Source: Ahaetulla prasina (lineage: Eukaryota > Chordata > Lepidosauria > Squamata > Colubridae). From it: a stretch of DNA of 64,000 bases. The stretch is taken from positions 92,617,825-92,681,824 of the forward strand of contig NC_080543.1 in NCBI RefSeq assembly GCF_028640845.1, given 5' to 3'. How positions within the stretch are numbered: position 1 is the first letter of the stretch; every line of letters begins with the position of its first letter. This document shows positions 22,747-34,136 of the stretch, piece after piece. The notes under the pieces are model-generated. The model had not been told where the DNA came from, made no database searches, and worked only from the letters and a program-made list of their open reading frames with translations. Position numbers and translations under genes: made by a program.

Positions 22747-22995
22747 ACTAATTTTTATTTATTTATTTATTTATTTATTTATATTGAGACACTATTTATT
22801 TATTTATTTTATTTTTATATAAGCATAAACATGAAATAACTATACAATATATAAGCATATATATATAAGCATAAGTATGTAATAACTATATTAATTGGAT
22901 ATACTGAAAGAAAACAATAGGACAGGAACGGTAGGCACGCTTGTGCTCTTATGCACGCCCCTTACAGACCTCTTAGGAATGGGGTGAGGTCAATA
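22747..22995 (-). mobile_element. L3-like LINE 3' part, nested in the CR1
   Basis: Read on the minus strand, a (TAAA)n-type 3' end (plus 22757-22812) and AT-rich 3' UTR precede a block ending at plus-strand ATGGGGTGAGGTCAATA. It continues at 23980, on the other side of the inserted L2-like LINE. There is local duplication of ATATTGAGACACTA at the left junction. Confidence 0.55.
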
Positions 22996-23940
22996 GGCGT
23001 CTCTTATGTGGGGTGCCGCAAGGGTCGGTTCTCTCGCCTCTTCTGTTCAACATCTATATGAAGCCGCTGGGTGAGATCATCCGTGGTTTTGGGGTGAGTT
23101 GTCATCTATACGCTGATGATACCCAGCTCTATATTTCCACCCCTAACCACCCCAACGAGGCTGTTGAAATGATGTCCCAGTGCCTGGGGGCCATACGGGT
23201 TTGGATGGGGAGGAACAGACTCAGACTAAATCCCACCAAGACCGAGTGGCTGTGGATGCCGGCGGCCCGGTACAGTCAGCTAATTCCATCACTGACCATT
23301 GGGGGCAAACTATTGGCCCCCACGGAAAGGGCTTGTAATCTGGGCGTCCTCCTGGATGCATGGCTGTCTTTAGAAGATCATATGATAGCTGTCACCAGGG
23401 GAGCTTTTCATCAGGTTCGCCTGATACGTGGTTAGTGGTCTTCCGGGTTCACTTCAAGGTACTTGTTATCACCTTTAAAACTCTCCATGGCCTAGGGCCG
23501 GGATATTTACGGGACCGCCTACTGCCACCATTAACCTCTCACTGACCAGTGCGCTCTCACAGAGAGGGCCTCCTCCGGATACCGTCAGCTAAACAATGTC
23601 GGCTGGCGACCTCTAGGGGGAGGGCCTTCTCTGTGGGGGCCCCTACCCTCTGGAACGAGCTCCCTCTGGGGCTTCGTCAACTCCCCGATCTCAGGTCCTT
23701 CCGCCGCGAGCTGAAGACATTGCTGTTTCGAAGAGCAGGACTAGCTTGAACATAGTTTTTAAATTGGGATTTTTAAAAAAGGGGTTTAAATGAGGTTTTA
23801 AATTTGTATTTAAAAGTTTTAGGGCATCAATTGAATTTAACTGTCTATTCTTTTAGCTGTTTATATGTATTATATGTTTTCTGTTGTTTTTTTGGCTGTG
23901 AACCACCCTGAGTCTTTTGGGAGATGGGCAGTATACAAAT

Positions 23941-23977
<37 letters not shown>

Positions 23978-23979
23978 GT
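22996..23979 (+). mobile_element. L2-like LINE, 3' half with RT core
   Basis: A 5'-truncated element. The coding remnant starts in RT ([20 protein letters not shown]) and contains the catalytic YADD box at 23109-23120, then KTEWLWMPA and a conserved C-terminal block with LWNELPLGLRQLPDL. The frame is interrupted near 23435, and the C-terminal block lies in another frame (23549-23749). The 3' end has the GAGTCTTTTGGGAG block and a (TAA)n tail at 23945-23978. RT activity is lost. The family is placed in the L2/CR1 clade from the YADDTQLY motif and 3' end. Confidence 0.85.
23013..23749 (+). pseudogene. Reverse transcriptase remnant of the L2-like LINE
   Basis: Two blocks of the same protein lie in shifted frames: 23013-23435 (RT palm, with [12 protein letters not shown]) and 23549-23749 (C-terminal, with FSVGAPTLWNELPLGLRQLP and FRRELKTLLFRRAGLA). 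The endonuclease domain is absent because the insertion is 5' truncated. At least one frameshift separates the blocks. It has no cellular role. Confidence 0.85.
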
Positions 23980-24183
23980 AGACATTTTTTGGTTAAAGCT
24001 TTGGGGATTTTGGGAAGAGACCACAGAGTCAGGTAGTGTATTCCAAGTATTAATAACTCTGTTACTGAAGTCATATTTTCTGCAATCAAGATTAGAGCGG
24101 TTAACATTAAGCTTAAATCTATTGTGTGCTCGTGTATTGTTGCAATTGAAGCTGATGTAGTCTTCAACAGGAAGGACATTCTA
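23980..24183 (-). mobile_element. L3-like LINE, RT C-terminal part
   Basis: The minus strand has a recognisable LINE C-terminus: RAHNRFKLNVNRSNLDCRKY followed by DFSNRVINTWNTLPDSVV. It adjoins the right end of the L2-like insertion and continues the fragment at 22747-22995. Confidence 0.75.
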
Positions 24184-24650
24184 TGAGTTAAACTCTAGAA
24201 AGAGTGCAGATAAGAGCAAGAAATGATTAGGAGCTGGAGGCTAAAACATATGATGAATGTTTTCGGGAGCTGCATATGTCTAGCAAAGAGAAAGACTCGG
24301 GGCGACATGATAACGGTGTCCCAATATGGGAAGGGCTGTCATAAAAAGAAGGGGTCAATCTATTCTCCAAATCATCTGAGGGCAAGTCAAGAAGTAGGAA
24401 ATGGAAACTTATCAAAGAGAGATCCAACCTAGAACTAAGGAGAAATGTTCTGACAGTAAGAACAATTAACTAGTGAAATTGGTTGCTTTTAGAAAGTGTG
24501 GTTTCACCATCATGGTTGATTTCTAAGAAGACATTGGACAACCATTTTTCTGGAATGGTATAGGATCCACTGTTTGAGAAGTGAATTGGACTGAAGATCT
24601 CCAAGTTCCCTTCCAACTGTGTTGTTCTTTTTTTCAGTACTATAAGTTTC
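24184..24650 (+). mobile_element. CR1 LINE fragment, right part of a split copy
   Basis: It resumes at CTCTAGAAAGAGTGCAGATA and follows the CR1 C-terminus and 3' UTR in order: GGGCGACATGATAACGGTGT, GATCCAACCTAGAACTAAGG, GGATCC, and the CCAAGTTCCCTTCCAACT block typical of CR1 3' ends. Many frameshifts. Confidence 0.8.
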
Positions 24651-25254
24651 CATCCAACAATGGAGTTCACTGGATGACTTGGCCATTGAGTCTCTCCTAG
24701 ATTGTTGTAATGGAGATGACATTAAGAAAAGTTCTCTTGTAAACTGCTTTAAGTCCAAGGAATGGAGGAAGGGGACAAGGAGGAGGAGGAGGAATGTAAT
24801 GCAGTACATGCTATTTGAGTCTTCATATATAATATAGCAAATGTGATGCCATCTTAAAAGTATTCCAACTTAGTTCTAAATAAGTAGATTCTGCTGGCTC
24901 TTTGTTCATAAAATTTCTAATAGAGGACAGTTCAGAGGTGCAACCATACAATTATATCTCAGGGCACATGAATGTGAAAAATGGATTATGCAAACATTTT
25001 GAAGCATTTTTAATGAGGATGTAGTGCTTTTATTTGCTTCACTCTGAGAGCCAATAAAAGCATAATCATTTTCTCTCACTGAATAGCATACAATCTAGGA
25101 AATTGTACAGCAGAAAAGACAACCCCAGACCATCTTGGTAAGATTCCATGGGCAGAGTCTTCCTTTACATGAGGAGCATTATATGAGTAACTTTCCACCT
25201 TCTACTGTATTATGGTTTATCACAAAGTCAGCCACATGTTGTTGTTATTTTCGG
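24651..25254. other. Single-copy DNA, no gene seen
   Basis: 24777-24795 is a short AGG-rich tract. Nothing else recognised. Confidence 0.5.
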
Positions 25255-25326
25255 TTGTTTTGCAAGTACACTGAGAAACACCAGAGGCAAATTCCTTGTG
25301 TCTGGCCCCACTTGGTCAAATAAAGT
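25255..25326 (+). mobile_element. L3-like LINE 3' terminus
   Basis: The terminal block GGCAAATTCCTTGTGT, then CCACTTGGTCAAATAAA, is shared with 5099-5140. It is a second, shorter and more diverged 3' end of the same LINE type. Confidence 0.75.
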
Positions 25327-25476
25327 GTTCTGTTCTGTTCTGTTCTGTTCCGTTCTGTTCTGTTCCATCCTGCCCTACTCTACTCAATTCAATTATGTTC
25401 TATTCAATTATGTTCTATTATCCTATGCTATGCTATGCTATGCTATGCTATGCTATGCTATGCTATGCTATGCTAT
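25327..25476. repeat. Compound microsatellite (TTCTG)n to (CTATG)n
   Basis: It starts directly at the AATAAA-like end of the LINE: about 9 TTCTG units, a degraded pyrimidine-rich middle, then 11 perfect CTATG units from 25422 to 25476. The change of motif along the tract is consistent with pentamer turnover. Confidence 0.95.
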
Positions 25477-26689
25477 ATTTATAGAAGACTTCAGATAATT
25501 GGTCCACCAGAAATCTGAAAACAAGGGCAGATACAAAGATGGATTGCAGTCCTCTCAAACCATAACTGATTGGAGATTATGAGAATAATAGTCATGCCCA
25601 GGTAGAAAACCTCAGTTTGGAGAAGAAGAGAGAGATAAGATATATTATCTTCTAAAGGTTAGAAAATAACAGAGTCCACGTTACACCTTTAAGATTGACA
25701 AATTAAATGTGGCACAAATTTGCTGATAAAGGAGGCTACTTTATATGATTCATGAAGTAGGTAGGGTTTGTTGATCTAAGATGAAAGCATAGGTGTCTGA
25801 AAGTTGGAGGATGCTATTACTGGTATATTGTAACAAAAGAATGGTATCTAACATTGTGAGTATCTTCTGTCTTCCTGTGTACTTAAAACAAGGATGAAAA
25901 ATACAGCCATAAATGGAATCATTACTGGCATTTTATAATTGTGCATTTATATTGTGGCTGTTTCTTGCTGCTCAACTTCTGCCATCCCAAAGTTGCACAT
26001 TTTCTCCAATTTCATTTCTAACCCATGGGCTTCTAACATTTCTTAAGATGGAAGGCACAACATAACAGTTATCTTTAATGGCTGCAATGAAATTGTTGTT
26101 CGGACAAGAGTTACTTCAGAACTCTGAGAAGAAAAATAGATTCATTCTAAGAGACAGATGTCATTACCACCTCAACATTACACTTTTAATTTCCCTCTTT
26201 TTCTCTCCACACACAAATAAAGATACACTTCCCCCACTTCCACCATGTTTCAGTACTGATATTGTTTTACTTTGGTGAAATCAGTAGCAAAATAACATTT
26301 AAAATTAACTCTGGCCTAATATTGCAGTTTTTATACATGATTTAATCCAGAAAAGTGTAGCTTGCAACACAAATAGAAATAGAAAGTTAATTAATTGATT
26401 AATTTCCTATTTTTTCCTTGGTGAAGAAGCCCAGTTGGGACCATTGTCAAGCACAAGATATGTCTCTAGGCCTAAAGAAAAATGTTTGATTAGAAGAAAA
26501 CACCTTTCAAGAAGAAAGACATTTTTTTAGCATCAAGCAAATATTTTACTAGTTTCAGATATATGATGTAGCTCTACTTACTGTTACAAAGTCTGTGTGA
26601 AGTGAGCACATAGGAGACCTCGTCCCAGTGTCAATCTTTAAGCCAAGCATGGTAGTTAGCCATTCAGAATTCATCATTTGTGAAGCTTA
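25477..26689. other. Single-copy DNA, no gene seen
   Basis: AT-rich, chance ORFs only, no recognised repeat. Confidence 0.5.
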
Positions 26690-27065
26690 ATTGGCTCAAC
26701 CCTGTAGTTGTAATGGGAGAAGTCAGAAGTGTGCAAAAGCACCAAAGGCGTGGCCCACTGAGCAGCCTGGCCAGACAACAGGTTCATCACGAAGGCCACC
26801 CTGGCCCGGTCATCTGGAAAGTCCCCCGGCCGCATTGCCATGTAGGTCTGGCACTGGGCCATGAAGGCCGGGAACATCTCCATCCGTCCTGAGAACTTCT
26901 CTGGCACCGGTACGGGCTGTGGCGCTGAGGAGGAGGAGGAGGAGGTTGGACTGCTGGGGCATTCCCAGCAGCCAGTGGAGCAGTCAGCTGGGCGACTTGC
27001 TGCTGCAGTTGCTGGTTATCTGCTTTTAGCTGCTGCACAATCAGCGCCAGCTGTTGCTGATCCAT
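26680..27065 (-). pseudogene. gag remnant of the sushi-like element
   Basis: Starts with MDQQQLALIVQQLKADNQQL and a Gln/Leu coiled coil, then an Ala/Pro-rich linker. After a frameshift near 26900 it continues as VPEKFSGRMEMFPAFMAQCQ and DDRARVAFVMNLLSGQAAQW. This retroviral-like capsid N-terminal pattern is shared by sushi-class gag and the domesticated PEG10/RTL/LDOC1 family. It is truncated after about 125 residues. The frameshift, the lack of neighbours and the lack of pol argue for a dead retrotransposon rather than a domesticated gene. Confidence 0.75.
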
Positions 27066-27651
27066 CTTGTGGTGTAGATGTGTGGGAGTCAGGCAAGATG
27101 TCGTGTCCCACTCCTCCGCTGACGGCCGGGTCAGGGAAATCCGAATCAGGTGTGCCTCTGCAGCTCTGCCAAAGTCCTAGCAAAGTCCTCAAGGCAGGCA
27201 GGAGACCAGAAAGTGACTTCAGCAAGATATGTTTAGACTTTGCCTAACTCAGAGAATGCCAGAAAGCAGATCCTTTATATAGGCCATGGGGTGTGGCTCC
27301 ATGACTCAGCACTTATTTTATTTTATTTATCGTATTTATCGTACTTATCCAGGCCTTCCCCTCCCTTCCTTCTGTTGCCTCCGCCTATCAAGTCTTCTGA
27401 CACGAGGGTCACTCCAGTCGGCAGCTGTTGGTAATAAACCTTCCTCAGGCTCACATGCTGTGGAGGAGGGGGAGGGGTCTAGTTGCTCCGTTTGCCTGGG
27501 CATGGAGCCAGAGCTGGGGGCTGGAGGTATTTCTTCTTCTTCAGCCTGTCTGGGCATGGAGCCAGGGCTGGGGGCTGGAGGTATTTCTTCTTCTGTGTTC
27601 GGAAGCAGATAAGAAGACCCCGGCTGAGGTGAGATTGGACGAGACACAACA
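26690..27651 (-). mobile_element. Ty3/gypsy (sushi-like) LTR retrotransposon, 5' fragment
   Basis: On the minus strand the LTR begins TGTTGTGTCTCGTCC at 27651. It has a TATA signal (plus 27271-27285 contains TCCTTTATATAGGCC) and a 54-bp tandem duplication (plus 27498 and 27552), and leads into a gag start at 27065. Only the LTR and the first part of gag survive; pol and the second LTR are absent and the left edge near 26690 passes into unrelated DNA. The LTR 3' boundary is not resolved, as no clear primer-binding site is visible. The element interrupts the tail of a tRNA SINE at 27652. Confidence 0.75.
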
Positions 27652-27900
27652 CTGTGGTCATGTGGCCGGCATGACACAACGCCAAAGGCGCACAGAACGC
27701 TGTTACCTTCCCACCAAAGGTGGTCCCTATTTTTTCTACTTGCATTTTTATGTGCTTTCGAAACTGCTAGGTTGACAGAAGCTGGGACAAGTAATGGAAG
27801 CTAACCCCGTTACACGGCAGCACTAGGGATTCGAACCGCCAAGCTGCCGACCTTTCGATTGACAAGCTCAACATCCTAGCCCCTGAGCCACCGCGTCCCT
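27652..27900 (-). mobile_element. tRNA-derived SINE (Sauria/ACA type), 3' truncated by an LTR
   Basis: On the minus strand it begins TAGGGACGCGGTGGCTCAGG with an A box, and has a B box GGTTCGAATCC (plus 27826-27836 reads GGATTCGAACC). The conserved body includes GGGACCACCTTTGGTGGGAA and CATGCCGGCCACATGACCAC. The usual Bov-B-like 3' tail is missing because the LTR element begins at 27651. Confidence 0.85.
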
Positions 27901-27907
27901 AGGTAAT

Positions 27908-28232
27908 GTATAGATAGTCCTAATTTACAACAGTTCATATAGTGACTGTTTGAAATTACAACAGCACTGAAAAAAGTGATTTACAATCATTTTTCACATT
28001 GATGACCATTGTAGTATCTCCAGGGTCACATGAACAAAATTCATCTTTTGCGACCTTCTGACAAACAAATGGGGAAGCCAGATTCACTTAACTATCATGT
28101 TACTAACCTAACAACTGCAGTGATTCACTTAAAAACTGTGGCAATAGAAGTTGTAAAATGGGGCAAAACTCACTTGCTTAGCAACAGAAATTTTGGTCTC
28201 GGTTATGGTTGTAAGTCGAAGTCTACCTATCA
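27908..28232. mobile_element. TIR DNA element (GTAGTCCTCGACTTAC type)
   Basis: Diverged inverted ends: GATAGTCCTAATTTACAAC at the left and GTTGTAAGTCGAAGTCTAC at the right, with internal TTACAATCATTTTTCACATT and CAACTGCAGTGATTCACTTA. Bounded by TAT/TA-like dinucleotides, suggesting a pogo/mariner-type TA duplication. No transposase. This repeat is very common in squamates, from memory. Confidence 0.6.
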
Positions 28233-31200
28233 CTTGTCGCTTCCCATGAACCTTCCAACGTATTAAATTCTCCCTTTTGCTCTTCTTGCCCAAGAAGTCT
28301 CTAAAATACATTGCCCTTCGCTTTCTTTGACATGAGTGGCAAGGTATGCAAGTTGCAATACCTTCAAGGATGATTAAAACCGTATTTTCAGCACGACAGA
28401 AGAAAGGCAACAGAGCAATCAGTGGATGTATAGGAAATGATCTAATAAAGTTAGCATCTAGCTTTTTAGATGTCATGCTGATAGCTGAAATGTGATAGGA
28501 AACCAGCCTCCAATATTAATGGAGGTGATCTTCTTGGTGATTATAGCTATCCAAATGCTAATGCTTACATTACTTCTTTGCATGATCCAGTAGATCCTTT
28601 AGGAGGCATGGAATGGCTTGCAGTTACTATGGAAAACAAAAAGACATATGGAATGGGAGAGCCTGGAAGCATTTGGCAGCCTAAGTTCATTATAGACAGC
28701 CTCAAGTGATAATGCCTGAGTACAAACTGAGTATAAACTCAGCCATAGATTTTTTTTAAAAAAATCTCTTCTTTTGTAGCCATTTATGTAGCAGAATAGA
28801 TGGTGCTCATCATCTTCATTTCTCCATATGACTTCAAGCAGTAGAGAATAGGAATAGAAAATAGAGAAATAAATAGCATTTTGGAAGCTTTCCTAAAGGG
28901 AATTTCCTTTCTGGTAAGGCAAATCAGCTGTAAGTTCATTCAGAGACAAAATGTGTTCCAGAAAGGGACATTCTCAAATGTTTGAAGGGAAATGGGCAAA
29001 GAAAATCTACAAACACAGAGAAACGATTAAAATGTATCTTTTGATCATAACTCCCACCATCCCATGCCAGCATGAATCATTCTGTCCTGGATTAGAATAA
29101 TAGAATTCAGGCCTAATGCATATGGAGGACATCAAGTCGGGAAAAATGGACTTCTCAATCCTCATAAAAGAGGAACACTCATAAAATGAAAGGATTAATT
29201 TAGTTTATACCAAATAGTCCTCTTGTCTGTGATGTCAATTTGAGTCATTAAAACAACCTTGCTCTTTATTCACAGGACAGTCATCAGCCATCTCACCATC
29301 AAGACATTGGTTATATGCAAATAACTGCCAAATAAATCATTGCCTATTGCAGCATAGGCCCTGAGGGGTTTGTACTTACGGGACATGCTACTGTCACTCC
29401 ACTTCCACATGTACCTTAATTGTGTTATTCATTTGGCAAGAAGGCTGTGCAAGAGTCTTTCATCCTTCTTTGCTGATGATCTGCCTGCAAAAGAGGACAT
29501 GAGAGCAGAAAATCTGGGGAAAAAGGCTTTTAGGCAAGATTCAAAGACTACGACTTCTCTATATTTTTAAAAGGTAAGGGCTTCATTACCAGATAATTAT
29601 AGGAACTTCCTGAACTTCTTCAGAAGACATGTGTCAAGAATAAATTGGCATAAAATCTCTGCAAAATTGAAAACTTTTAAACTGTTGGCCCACTTCCAGT
29701 TTGCATCAATACCAGACACATTCATAACCGCAAGATGCCTCCTTGATCACAGAGTATTGATTGCATCTTGCTTCCAGCCCAAACAACAGTCTTAAACCAA
29801 CTGAAGCCCAGAAAAACAGTCTTAAGCTAGTCCTTTCTGCTCCTGACAGCAACAAGTTCTTTCTGAAGCTGACCAAAAGCTATAAGGCTTCGGCACTGCT
29901 TTTTAAGAAAGCAAAATTGGATAACCTGTTGCAGGAATCTCTTGGTGGATAGAAAAATATGGACACATTCTTTCCTTAGGTCACTAGCTGGCAGGATATA
30001 CCAGCTATGTCTCTGATCTGATTTTAACCAATGGTTGGTCTGAAAATGTTGGCATCCTGACATGCATTGTGTTAACAGAGAATGGAGCCACAGCAAGACA
30101 ACCCAAATTATCTTTCATTTTTATGTCTTCTACACAATGAAGACTGGCTTGCACATTAAATCGCTAGTGAAGAAAAAGAAGTGCTCTGGGTTTGCAAGAT
30201 TGTAGATCCTAATCACATTCCACACAGTGATTGAAATTATTGGTATTTTTAGTGACCCATTACAGATTGCTCATTGGCTGGAATCTAAAATTCCATAGAA
30301 AGAAGTCCATCCATGCAGACTTTGTCCATTTTTCACCTCCTCATTGAATATCCTTTTATGCCTTCAAAACCTGGCTTGAGGTGGGTGGGGGGAGACAATC
30401 ATCTTTAAGTAAAGACTCTGAATTATAGATCTGTACTGTATTTTATTTGCTTTCAATATATTGTACAAGACTGAATTTTTAAAAAACTCCAAAATTCTGT
30501 CGCTTTTGAATAAAATGAGAAGGCGGATCTGAGTAGAAAATGGCTGGAATTTCATATGTTAGCAGTTCTGAATATCAGCCTATGCTCAGAGAGTGAGATC
30601 CATTCGTTTTCTAATCAATACAATTTGTATTACTTACTTCATTAAAATTAAATTTAGCACGTTCAAGCATTTTATTGTTTTACCTTACCATAAAACAAGG
30701 AGAAAACCATCAAATTATGGCAAGTGAGTATTGATCAAAAGAGGAGCTCCAGTTATTCATGTAGACATATTTGGCAGTTATTCATGTAAACCTGCACCTG
30801 GAAAGACCTGGCATACTCAGGCAATAGCTATTAAGGCATTTCAGAGCATTGTACAACTTGCATTTGCCATCAATGACAAAGACGATGGTAGCTCAGATAG
30901 GAGCCAGGCAATTTGCAGTCACTTTCAATCCTGGCTGTAGTATTTTTGAGCATTTAGGATTTTGATGCTCTTCATGGATACTTGAATTTGGAAGAAAAAG
31001 AATGTGTGATAAATGGATTTCCTTAGGATTTTGTAAAAAAAATATTCTCTGCAAGGGACATGTTGGGGGGATGGAACTATGCTGCTTCAGGGAGTCTCAG
31101 CAAATGCCTGGTTTTGTGTCCCTTTGAGTCAGCGCTTCAGTCCTTATCATTCTTGTTTGCCATGTATTTATATAGTATATACTGATAATAAAAAAGCCAC

Positions 31201-32639
31201 CACCACTCAGGTCAGTCAAGGATAAGACTAGTGGTCTCCAAACTTGTCAATCTTAAGATCTGTGGACTTCAGCTTCAAAAATTCCCCATGCTTACTGATT
31301 TTGATGAAATATCCTTACCTACAAATATTTTCAACATTCCTTTTAAGGACAAAGAATTGGGGTGTGTGTGTGTATGTGTAGATAATCAAATAGTTAATTA
31401 GTTACTGATCAATATGCTCTCCTCAACCCATCCCAACTGGGAGTAAGTCTTATTCCAAATGTTTTGCTTCCTGGTCTTTCAATTAAAGCTTAAGGACATG
31501 GAGGAAAGCAATATTTGGAGGACCAAATGCAGTTGAGAAGCAATATGGCTAGGTAATCATATGTGATTAGCTATGAGACTTTAGTGAAAAAAATCTCACT
31601 GAACTGCATTGAACAGTATTGAACTGTAATATTGAATAAAGTATTGGGCTAGTATCAGTAAAATCTAGTTTCTACTGCATTCTCAGCTACAATCAAGTTC
31701 TGTTAGCTCAGACTACTTCAAAGGATTGTTGTGGGGATAAATAGAATGAGTTCAATGTACAGTGCATTGATTTTCCCTACAAAAGTTAAAATTAAAATCT
31801 ACTAAATAAACACTGCTGATTTTACGTATTGCATGAGTAAAAAAGTGAATTGTGGCTTATTGAATAAACTGGGATTAAATAACTAATTGGTATGTAAATC
31901 CATCATGTCTGTAATCTTCAAGCAACTATGTCATATAGTTTTAAATGGAGTTATAACAGAAAACTCATGTTCTTAAATTGTTTCTAAGCTGCAGATTTTA
32001 GAAAGCAAGACCAAAAAATAAAATAAAAATCAAGCAGGATATGGAAAATTTATATAACACGCAGAATCGGAAACTTTCTGTCTTCCATCTAAACTTTAAT
32101 TTTAAAGCAACATTAAAATTGGATAAACTTCAAATAGGCCTAATTATCTAAAATCTTTTGATAAAAGTAACCATCAAGATAGCATCAATAGCAACTGATT
32201 CAAGGAAACTGAGTACTTTTTTTGACTAATGGTCAAAGTGTGAACAGTTTTTAGTACAATGTAACCATTGCTATCATTCATCCTGTAGCTATTTAACTCC
32301 GGTAATTAATAGCAGCAAATCAAAAGTGGTGCTGACATTAACATGATGTTCCCATTACCACCAATTCTAAGACCGTAAGACAACCAAGCACTTTCTACTC
32401 TACCAATTGTTCAAGCGTCTTTCAGTATCTGTTCAAAAGTTAATCCCCCATCGAGACTCCATTGGCAAAGAAATAGACAATGGCTCAGTATTCAAGTGAA
32501 TTCCCTCAATGGAATTGGTTTACCATGTCACTATTGATTCTTCCATGTGGAAAACACTTACATGATAGTTAAATTTATTTTTCCATCGATAGATCCACTT
32601 TATGTATGAAAAAGGGCTTCATGCCTCTAATTTCTGGGC
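28233..32639. other. Single-copy DNA, no gene seen
   Basis: 4.4 kb with only one recognised repeat (MITE fragment at 31227-31290) and a (TG)n tract near 31363-31380. The open frame at 29761-29952 (rich in Lys/Leu/Ser) has no recognisable domain and is listed nowhere as a gene. Confidence 0.5.
31227..31290 (+). mobile_element. Degraded arm of the palindromic hAT-type MITE
   Basis: GTGGTCTCCAAACTTGTCAA, then TCTTAAGATCTGTGGACTTC, matches the left arm of the 50037-50156 element with several changes. Only one arm is present. Confidence 0.5.
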
Positions 32640-33100
32640 ATTAAGGAGCCATCTTCACCCAAAGGGATCGACCTCCCCTGCTCACTCTAGCAGAAGAGGT
32701 CTACTGTGAATCCCATCAGCCAAGGAATTTCATCTAGTGGCATCTAGGAGAATCTTTTCTGCCTCCGTTTCCGCCCTTTGGAACATTTTATCACTGGAAG
32801 TGAGATCCATCCCTTCTCTGATCTTTAAGGAAAAGCCTTAAAACCTGGCTATATCAGCTGTCATAGGGACCCCGAAGGAAAAGCTCTAGGCTGGAGGTGG
32901 TTGGTGCAGTAACAGTGAAGGCACCACTGCTCTTCCATTCAAATTTATTATGATTGCTCCTAATCCTCTGAAATTTTAATCTGTCTTTATATTTATAATT
33001 GTTTTATCTCTATAAATTTTATTACGTTGTAAGCTGTTCAGTTGTCTCAAATTGTGAGATCTGTAGCATATAAATTTAATAAATAAATTTAAAAATACAA
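32640..33100 (+). mobile_element. Old L2/CR1-clade LINE 3' end
   Basis: A decayed LINE C-terminus can be followed on the plus strand (an FRPLEHFITGSEIHPFSDL-like block equivalent to the LWNELP region of the 23-kb copy). It is followed by a 3' UTR ending in GATCTGTAGCATATAAATTT and a (TAAA)n-like tail. Highly diverged and 5' truncated. Confidence 0.6.
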
Positions 33101-33423
33101 AATAAAAACTTAGTATAGAAATTTCAAATGAAGATGTCTCACTTTACCATTATCCTAATTAGACAAATGAGATCTAGAAGTCTAGATCTTGATAGCTATT
33201 CAGTGTATTGTAAATAGGAGGTTCTGAAAAGTGCATTGTTTAAGCCTAGTGGCAGAACAAATGCATATCAATATAATTCAGATATTATGATGGCAAAATT
33301 ATGACTCTAGATTTAAAGTCTTGGACTGATAATACATATTTCCTCTAAATCTGAATCACTTGTCAACAAAATGATGATATTACAATGTGGAGCCAATTAA
33401 TGTTGTATTAAAGTGTGCTATCT
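33101..33423. other. Single-copy spacer
   Basis: No feature recognised. Confidence 0.5.
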
Positions 33424-33705
33424 GATGCATTTATCTATTTATTTGATTTATATGACTGTTCATCTTAAGACACAGTGCTGGACAGTTCACAACAGTTGTA
33501 TACCACTAAAACTTATAACAATACTGTTTAAAAAATATAAAAGCAAAACCAAAAGCCTAGTGCCAAATCAATCTCCTTCAATTCAGCCAATACCGCTACC
33601 TTCAGACTCCAATCTCATACTGTCCCAGCAGCTGGGGAAATAACTAGCTCTTATGGAAGGTTAAGAGGGGATGAGCCTGCTGATCTAGTTCGACACTCTC
33701 AGGGA
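33424..33705 (-). mobile_element. Old L2/CR1-clade LINE 3' UTR fragment
   Basis: The plus strand begins with an ATTTATCTATTTATTTGATT tail equivalent and continues with GACAGTTCACAACAGTTGTA and CAGCAGCTGGGGAAATAACT, blocks that recur in squamate LINE 3' UTRs as I remember them. No coding remnant seen. Confidence 0.5.
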
Positions 33706-33739
33706 GAGGCAATCCCATGGACCACCAAGCTGCTAGTCC

Positions 33740-34136
33740 TTTCTTCTCTTTCCTTTCAGTTTTCCCAACATTACAACTTTTTCCAGAGAACTGGATCGCA
33801 ACATAATATGTCCGAAGTAGGATAATTTGAGCCTGATCATTTGTGCCTCAAGTGAGAACTCTGGGATTATTTGTTCAATAACCAATTAGTTTGTTTCCTT
33901 GGCTGCCCATGGTATTCTTCTTAATAAACCCCAACATTTTCCCCATCCTGCTTTTTTAAAGCCCAACTTTTGCTTTCATATAGTGTTACATGGAATGCTG
34001 AGGTTGCATGATTCTGTATAGACACATCAGAGCATTTGAATACTTTTTCCAAAGCCCTGATGGCTGCTCTACCAAGTGTTAGTTTGCGGCATATTGGTTG
34101 ACTAGATAGTTGATCCTGAAAAAACACCTCTTCAGT
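33740..34136 (-). mobile_element. Bov-B LINE, C-terminal segment left of the compound insertion
   Basis: The minus strand encodes ICRKLTLGRAAIRALEKVFK, CSDVSIQNHATSAFHVTLYE and SKSWALKKQD, then in another frame HLRHK/IRLKLSYFGHIML and SSSLEKVVMLGK. This is the Bov-B ORF2 region just downstream of the RT core. The upstream part of the same protein, ending at the YADD box and KTKLMATGRI, lies at 47566-47754. The two therefore look like halves of one element separated by the array and CR1. Confidence 0.8.

Noticed and set aside
26680..27065. Domesticated gag gene
   Set aside because: It is frameshifted, truncated and still attached to its LTR, so a dead retrotransposon is the simpler reading.
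27345..27677. Pro/Ser/Glu-rich ORFs on both strands
   Set aside because: They lie in the LTR of the sushi-like element and reflect its 54-bp internal duplication and GC-rich content.
29761..29952. Lys/Leu/Ser-rich ORF as a possible processed pseudogene
   Set aside because: No recognisable domain, no poly(A) tail and no flanking duplication could be found.
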